Shown here piece by piece: positions 6,302 to 9,544 of a stretch of DNA of 9,544 nucleotides. The DNA comes from Bacillota bacterium (lineage in GTDB: Bacteria; Bacillota_A; Clostridia; Lutisporales; Lutisporaceae). The stretch is taken from the NCBI GenBank assembly GCA_022706865.1, contig JAKJBT010000064.1, forward strand, positions 1 to 9,544, in the 5' to 3' direction. Position 1 is the stretch's first letter; each line of letters opens with the position of its first letter. A model generated the notes under the pieces. It was not told the origin of the DNA. It did no database searches and worked only from the letters and a program-made list of their open reading frames with translations. The position numbers and the translations under genes were made by a program.

Positions 6302-7397
6302 TCCGTTTCACCCCCATCTTCCTCAGCTTGGCTGTCAAAAGTAATGCAGCGGGCACTACATACATAAAGGCGGCAACAGCATAGGGAAAAATTAAGTTGC
6401 CCCATTCATAAAGCTCAGCTAAACTTTGAGGCTGCAGTGCAAGATAGTATATAATCATTACCAGAGGCAGTACATATTGCTTTTGCTCCTTTGTACCTGC
6501 CGCTTTGGATATGGAATAGCTTGCAATGAAAAGCACCGATACGATGGTAGTGAATACCGTCAGCACCCAAAGGGACAGTATTACTCCGTCAAGCCTTTCT
6601 AAAAACACTCCGGGAAGACTGACTGTCCTTATGTAAGCAGCCAAAGGCCATATTATTTTTGTTACCGTCTTTGCTCCGAAAGCAGCTATGCAAAAGACCG
6701 TTATCATTACAAAGAATAATAATATGAAAATAATTGAGATTATTAAAGGTTTATATGCCTTCCCGGGCTCCTTCATAAAGCCTATATAATAAAGGGCAAG
6801 CTCTATGCCGCCAAAGCTGAAAATCATCCTTGGAATTGAAGCCAATATTTTTTCCGGCGGTGTTTGCAGTACCGGGAGCAAATTGCTGAAGTCCATAATG
6901 GGGTACCCGAATATCAGTACAATGAAAAATGGTATGAACAGGATGGGAAATACCAGCTCATTTACCCTTGCAACGCACTCGACACCCCCTCTGACTGTAT
7001 ATGTGCAAACCAAAACAAGGCTGAGCATGATTACTTCGGTAGGAGTCCTGAATAACAGGAACATCTTTACCACCTCTGTAAAAACCCTGGTGACGTACGC
7101 TATGACAATGATAAGATAAACGGCAAAAAGACCTGTCAAAACTTTCCCCGGAACTTTTCCGATTATTATCTGGCTGTATTCTGCAATAGTTTTGCCGGGA
7201 AATATGGAATTAAGCCTGATAATAACCAATGCCGCAAAAATATTTATTATCCCCAAAATTACAATTATCAGCCATCCGTCAGTCCCCAGCTCATCTGCAG
7301 CTTCTGCCGCAAGAGAGAATACCTCTACTGAAATTATAGTCATTATAGTAATCATCGCAAGCTGGTACGGGGATATAGTATCATTATTTCTTATCAT
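6288..7397 (-). CDS. gerAB: Germinant receptor B subunit, GerAB-type permease-like protein
   Basis: This 369-aa polytopic membrane protein belongs to the APC-like spore-germination permease family, with about ten hydrophobic segments. The B subunit binds the germinant in the inner spore membrane. Recognisable parts are the N-terminal ISPYQLAMITIMTIISVEV, the RGGVECVARVNELVFPI segment near the middle, and a short charged tail (AKLRKMGVKRNESD). Translation can begin at GTG 7400 or ATG 7397; both sit after AGGAGG (7412-7407), and the ATG is used here. The start overlaps gerAA by 14 nt and its ribosome binding site lies inside gerAA, so coupling is expected. The gene sits in the usual A-B-C order. 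Length and topology are normal for the family, and no damage is seen. Confidence 0.94.
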   Translation of the reverse strand: MIRNNDTISPYQLAMITIMTIISVEVFSLAAEAADELGTDGWLIIVILGIINIFAALVIIRLNSIFPGKTIAEYSQIIIGKVPGKVLTGLFAVYLIIVIAYVTRVFTEVVKMFLLFRTPTEVIMLSLVLVCTYTVRGGVECVARVNELVFPILFIPFFIVLIFGYPIMDFSNLLPVLQTPPEKILASIPRMIFSFGGIELALYYIGFMKEPGKAYKPLIISIIFILLFFVMITVFCIAAFGAKTVTKIIWPLAAYIRTVSLPGVFLERLDGVILSLWVLTVFTTIVSVLFIASYSISKAAGTKEQKQYVLPLVMIIYYLALQPQSLAELYEWGNLIFPYAVAAFMYVVPAALLLTAKLRKMGVKRNESD

Positions 7398-8976
7398 CAC
7401 TGCCCTCCTCCTGTTCCAGCCGGTTTATAAGGTTCCTGTTGTTCTTCAGCCTTATTTTGTCTCTGGCAAGAAGTACAGGCCTTTTTGCCATAAGGAATGT
7501 CGGCACCCGTACAATTGTATCCTTGAAGTCACTTCCGACAAAGGATACATATGGCGACATGTATGGTATTCCAAAACTCTTAAGCTTTACCAGGTGGCTT
7601 AATATCAAAAGCACTCCCAGCATTATCCCATATAACCCCATTGTTCCGGCAAAAATCATCAGCAAAAACCGCAGCATTCTGAACCCTACTGCAAGGCTGT
7701 AGTTGGGAATTGAAAAGGAGGATATCGCAGTTATAGCCACGATAATGACCATGATCGGGCTTACTATTCCGGCTTCGACTGCTGCAGAGCCTATTACAAT
7801 ACCGCCTACTATGCCTATGGCGCTGCCGATGGGTACCGGAAGCCTAAGGCCCGCTTCCCTCAGGAGCTCAAAGGTAACCTCCATGATAAAGGCCTCAATC
7901 AGTACCGGAAACGGGATCCCCTGCCGCGCTGCCGCCATTGATATTACAAGCTTCGCAGGCAGAATGCCCGGATGGAAGGAAGTAACGGCTATGTATGCTG
8001 CGGGAAGCACCATGGAAAGAATACTTGCCATGTATCTTATGAATCTCAATATGGATGCAACATACCACCTGTCATAGTAATCCTCGGGAGACTGGAACAA
8101 GCTGTTCAGGGTTGTAGGCACAATCAGGGCAAAGGGCGAATTGTCAACAAGTATTGCCACCCTGCCCTCATACAGTGATGCTGCTACTTCATCCGGCCTT
8201 TCGGTTACACTTATCTGGGGGAAGGGCGACATATAATCATCCTCGATCAGTTGTTCAATATAACCGCTCTCTATTATTGCATCTATATCTATGGTATCAA
8301 TTCTGCGGAATACTTCTTCCAGAAGCTCCGGACTTACTATGTCTTCAATGTACATGACCCCTATGTCCGTAAAGCTTCTCTTGCCTACCCTCAGCTGTTT
8401 CAGCTTCAGCCTTGAATCCCTTATCCTTCTTCTTACCAGTGCGGTATTTACTCTGAAGGTTTCTGTAAAGCCATCCCTGGGGCCTCTGATCAGCGCTTCG
8501 GTGTTGGGCTCTGACACTCCTCTCATTGGCCAGCCTTTAGCGCCTATAACTATGCATTTTTCAGTAGTATCTATGAATAATACTGCATCTCCGATAAGTA
8601 TGGCCAGCACGGCATCTTCCAGATTGTCTTTGTCAGCAAGCTCTGAAGCCGGAAGCCCTCCGTACCTTACCAGCTTGTACAGCTCTTCCCCCGGTTCTTT
8701 CGCTTCTGGGGGCACTTCCCTGGCATGTACCATCAAGGCATTGAGCACCGCATCATTAAGCATGTCACTGCTGCTCATTCCGTCTGCATATACAAGCAGG
8801 AATTTCAGATCCTGCTGCTCTCCTACCCTGAATTCCTTGTATACGATATCATCGCAGTCCTTCAGGCGCTCCTTCAGCCTTCTTTTATTCTCATCCACGT
8901 TTTTGGAATTAATCAGCTTTCCCATTTCCTTTTCTTTTTTGTCTTTGCCGCTCTTCCTATTAGACAAAAATCCCAT
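7384..8976 (-). CDS. gerAA: Germinant receptor A subunit, GerAA family
   Basis: This 530-aa A subunit belongs to the receptor complex that recent work describes as an oligomeric ion channel opened by germinants. A long hydrophilic N-terminal part (about 1-310) includes a very basic, lysine-rich first 40 residues and the family hallmark EPNTEALIRGPRDGFTE (156-172). It ends in PFPQISVTERPDEVA (about 251-265). Membrane segments follow at about 315-335, 380-415 and 430-465, with the conserved GSAIGIVGGIVIGSAAVEAG (383-402) and a final IPYMSPYV. The ATG at 8976 follows GGGAGG at good spacing. It lies 21 bp downstream of the small two-helix gene and overlaps gerAB, making one operon. The A/B/C symbols are generic and do not imply alanine response. 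Confidence 0.96.
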   Translation of the reverse strand: MGFLSNRKSGKDKKEKEMGKLINSKNVDENKRRLKERLKDCDDIVYKEFRVGEQQDLKFLLVYADGMSSSDMLNDAVLNALMVHAREVPPEAKEPGEELYKLVRYGGLPASELADKDNLEDAVLAILIGDAVLFIDTTEKCIVIGAKGWPMRGVSEPNTEALIRGPRDGFTETFRVNTALVRRRIRDSRLKLKQLRVGKRSFTDIGVMYIEDIVSPELLEEVFRRIDTIDIDAIIESGYIEQLIEDDYMSPFPQISVTERPDEVAASLYEGRVAILVDNSPFALIVPTTLNSLFQSPEDYYDRWYVASILRFIRYMASILSMVLPAAYIAVTSFHPGILPAKLVISMAAARQGIPFPVLIEAFIMEVTFELLREAGLRLPVPIGSAIGIVGGIVIGSAAVEAGIVSPIMVIIVAITAISSFSIPNYSLAVGFRMLRFLLMIFAGTMGLYGIMLGVLLILSHLVKLKSFGIPYMSPYVSFVGSDFKDTIVRVPTFLMAKRPVLLARDKIRLKNNRNLINRLEQEEGSDDKK

Positions 8977-8997
8977 CGGAATGCCTCCCTTCTGCAG

Positions 8998-9204
8998 CTA
9001 CAGCCTGGTTATGATTAAAAAGACAAAGGGCAGAAGTATGAATGATATCCCGAGCCCTAAGGAAACCGCCGAGTCCTTTCGGAATTTTACCCGCTTGAAA
9101 TACCTGTAGTCCGATAGTATCTCAAATATGCCTATTGCTATCATTGTCATCAATACTGTGGCATCCGTAAAGCCCCTGATATTCTCCTTGATTACCTCGA
9201 ACAT
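8998..9204 (-). CDS. Small two-helix membrane protein at the head of the ger operon
   Basis: This 68-aa protein has two hydrophobic segments (about residues 15-31, ATVLMTMIAIGIFEIL, and about 46-66, AVSLGLGISFILLPFVFLI) joined by a strongly basic loop (YRYFKRVKFRKD). The ATG at 9204 has only a weak GGGCGG site upstream. It lies 21 bp before gerAA in the same orientation and downstream of a terminator-like hairpin and possible sigma-G promoter, so it is the first gene of the receptor operon. Small two-helix 'D' proteins accompany some Bacillus ger operons and modulate receptor function; this one resembles them in size, topology and company, but I do not recognise specific sequence identity. 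Its function is therefore unassigned. It reads as a real gene because of its intact frame, coherent topology and tight spacing. Confidence 0.8.
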   Translation of the reverse strand: MFEVIKENIRGFTDATVLMTMIAIGIFEILSDYRYFKRVKFRKDSAVSLGLGISFILLPFVFLIITRL

Positions 9205-9230
9205 GTCATATCCGCCCTTTCCTAATGAGT

Positions 9231-9260
9231 TATTTTTTACAAAACCAGATAAATATATGC
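9231..9260 (-). promoter_or_regulatory. Possible sigma-G-like promoter for the ger operon
   Basis: On the minus strand GCATA (9260-9256) and AAAAATA (9237-9231) are 18 bp apart. The -35 fits the sigma-G pattern GHATR exactly; the -10 fits CATNHTA at all but two positions. It lies about 27 bp upstream of the first ger-operon start codon and just beyond the terminator-like hairpin. GerA-type operons are sigma-G genes in Bacillus. The AT-rich context limits confidence. Confidence 0.4.
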
Positions 9261-9263
9261 ATT

Positions 9264-9293
9264 AAAAAAGCGCGTCTCACGACGCCTTTTTTT
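9264..9293. terminator. Bidirectional terminator-like hairpin before the ger operon
   Basis: AAAAAAG-(C)-GCGTC at 9264-9276 pairs with GACGC-CTTTTTT at 9281-9292, around the 4-nt loop TCAC and with one bulged C. The A and T runs on either side allow function in both directions. On the minus strand it would stop transcription from the upstream gene just before the candidate ger-operon promoter. Confidence 0.75.
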
Positions 9294-9297
9294 CGCT

Positions 9298-9380
9298 AGG
9301 GAACCCTATGGTTCCCTTCGACGCTGCTCCGCAGCTGAGCACCCTCCTTCAACGGCAGGGGGCTTCTCCCCCCCTTGCAT
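9298..9380. repeat. GC-rich block of small hairpins
   Basis: The stretch holds three consecutive inverted repeats: AGGGAACC/GGTTCCCT (9298-9305 with 9310-9317), GCTGC/GCAGC (9323-9327 with 9331-9335), and a G-rich/C-rich pair (about 9355-9362 with 9368-9378). It is visibly richer in G and C than the flanking AT-rich spacer. No reading frame across it is convincing. It looks like a structured repeat or a remnant of a mobile element; I cannot name a family. Confidence 0.5.
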
Positions 9381-9385
9381 CCCCC

Positions 9386-9417
9386 ATTGTATAGGAAAGT
9401 ATACTTTCCTATACAAT
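9386..9417. repeat. Perfect 32-bp palindrome
   Basis: The arm ATTGTATAGGAAAGTA is followed immediately by its exact reverse complement TACTTTCCTATACAAT, with no spacer. It sits between the GC-rich hairpin block and the repeat-containing terminator. No T run or ribosome binding site is attached to it. Possible roles are an element end, a protein-binding dyad or an RNA hairpin; none is established by the sequence. Confidence 0.9.
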
Positions 9418-9469
9418 AAAAAAGACACGGGGGCTTGAGAAACGTCCCCATGCCTTCAGTGTCTTTTTT
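9418..9469. terminator. REP-like repeat copy 3 forming a terminator hairpin
   Basis: AAAAAAGACAC (9418-9428) and GTGTCTTTTTT (9459-9469) form a perfect 11-bp outer stem. Inside, GGGG (9430-9433) can pair with CCCC (9446-9449), and the half-site GAAACGTCCCCATGCC lies at 9439-9454. The element begins 4 bases after the stop codon of the upstream minus-strand gene and ends in a T run on that strand. It therefore likely terminates that gene, and apparently combines a terminator with the repeat family seen at 571-657 and 1823-1861. Confidence 0.75.
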
Positions 9470-9473
9470 ATAT

Positions 9474-9544
9474 TTATATATATTTTTCTATGAATTCCAA
9501 ATCACTAAGTCTGTCCACATCATTGCTTATCTCGGGATAGGGGG
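9474..9544 (-). CDS. C-terminal end of a possible nucleotidyltransferase (5' part outside window)
   Basis: Only the last 23 residues are present, ending in SNDVDRLSDLEFIEKYI before a TAA at 9476-9474. The pattern acidic-Asp-Val-Asp-x3-Asp-Leu-Glu is typical of the C-terminal end of nucleotidyltransferase-fold proteins (MobA-like and sugar- or cofactor-nucleotidyltransferases). That is a short match, so the family is tentative and the substrate unknown. The frame is open to the window edge, and a terminator-like hairpin directly follows the stop, which supports it being a real gene end. Confidence 0.5.
   Translation of the reverse strand, partial: PYPEISNDVDRLSDLEFIEKYI

Noticed and set aside
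8291..9109. Plus-strand open frame of 272 codons, serine rich
   Set aside because: It is antisense to gerAA and the small membrane gene, low in complexity, and has no motif. It is a composition effect.
571..9469. CRISPR array built from the repeats
   Set aside because: The copies are dispersed, palindromic, of unequal form and separated by genes, with no regular spacers or cas genes.

Overview
The window looks like the chromosome of an anaerobic, endospore-forming Firmicute, most likely class Clostridia. The evidence is a dense set of sporulation and germination genes (a gerA-type germinant receptor operon, spoIIR, sleB-ypeB and a clostridial-style small acid-soluble spore protein), strong AGGAGG ribosome binding sites, and moderate GC content. 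I cannot assign a genus from the sequence alone. Every gene I can support lies on the minus strand, so the direction of transcription runs from high to low coordinates.

Layout in the direction of transcription. (1) At 9544-9474 is the last 23 codons of a gene with a nucleotidyltransferase-like C-terminus. (2) At 9469-9264 is an intergenic block packed with dyad symmetry: a repeat-containing terminator hairpin, a perfect 32-bp palindrome, a GC-rich run of small hairpins, and a second terminator-like hairpin. (3) At 9260-5162 is a four-gene germinant-receptor operon: a 68-aa two-helix membrane protein, then gerAA, gerAB and gerAC. The last two junctions each overlap by 14 nt, and a possible sigma-G-like promoter lies just upstream. 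(4) At 5163-4383 is spoIIR, with a good sigma-F-like promoter whose -35 element overlaps the gerAC stop codon. (5) At 4369-2220 is sleB-ypeB. A 13-bp terminator-like hairpin separates it from spoIIR, and the 3' arm of that hairpin contains the sleB Shine-Dalgarno sequence. (6) At 2094-1878 is a 57-aa spore DNA-protecting protein followed by a strong hairpin terminator. (7) At 1861-1 are housekeeping genes: a D-alanine--D-alanine ligase with its own sigma-A-like promoter, and the start of a metallo-beta-lactamase-fold hydrolase that runs off the left edge.

The genes fit a shared spore programme. SpoIIR is the forespore signal that activates mother-cell sigma-E. The Ger receptor senses germinants in the inner spore membrane. 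SleB, with its partner YpeB, degrades cortex peptidoglycan once germination begins. The SASP coats and protects spore DNA. Ddl supplies the D-Ala-D-Ala precursor for peptidoglycan.

Three copies of a REP-like dyad, built on the half-site GAAACGTCCCC(A/G)TGTCCC or a shortened form of it, occupy three intergenic gaps, at about 571-657, 1823-1861 and 9418-9469. I found no RNA genes, CRISPR array, insertion sequence or complete transposase. No intergenic gap exceeds about 270 bases. No plus-strand reading frame is convincing.
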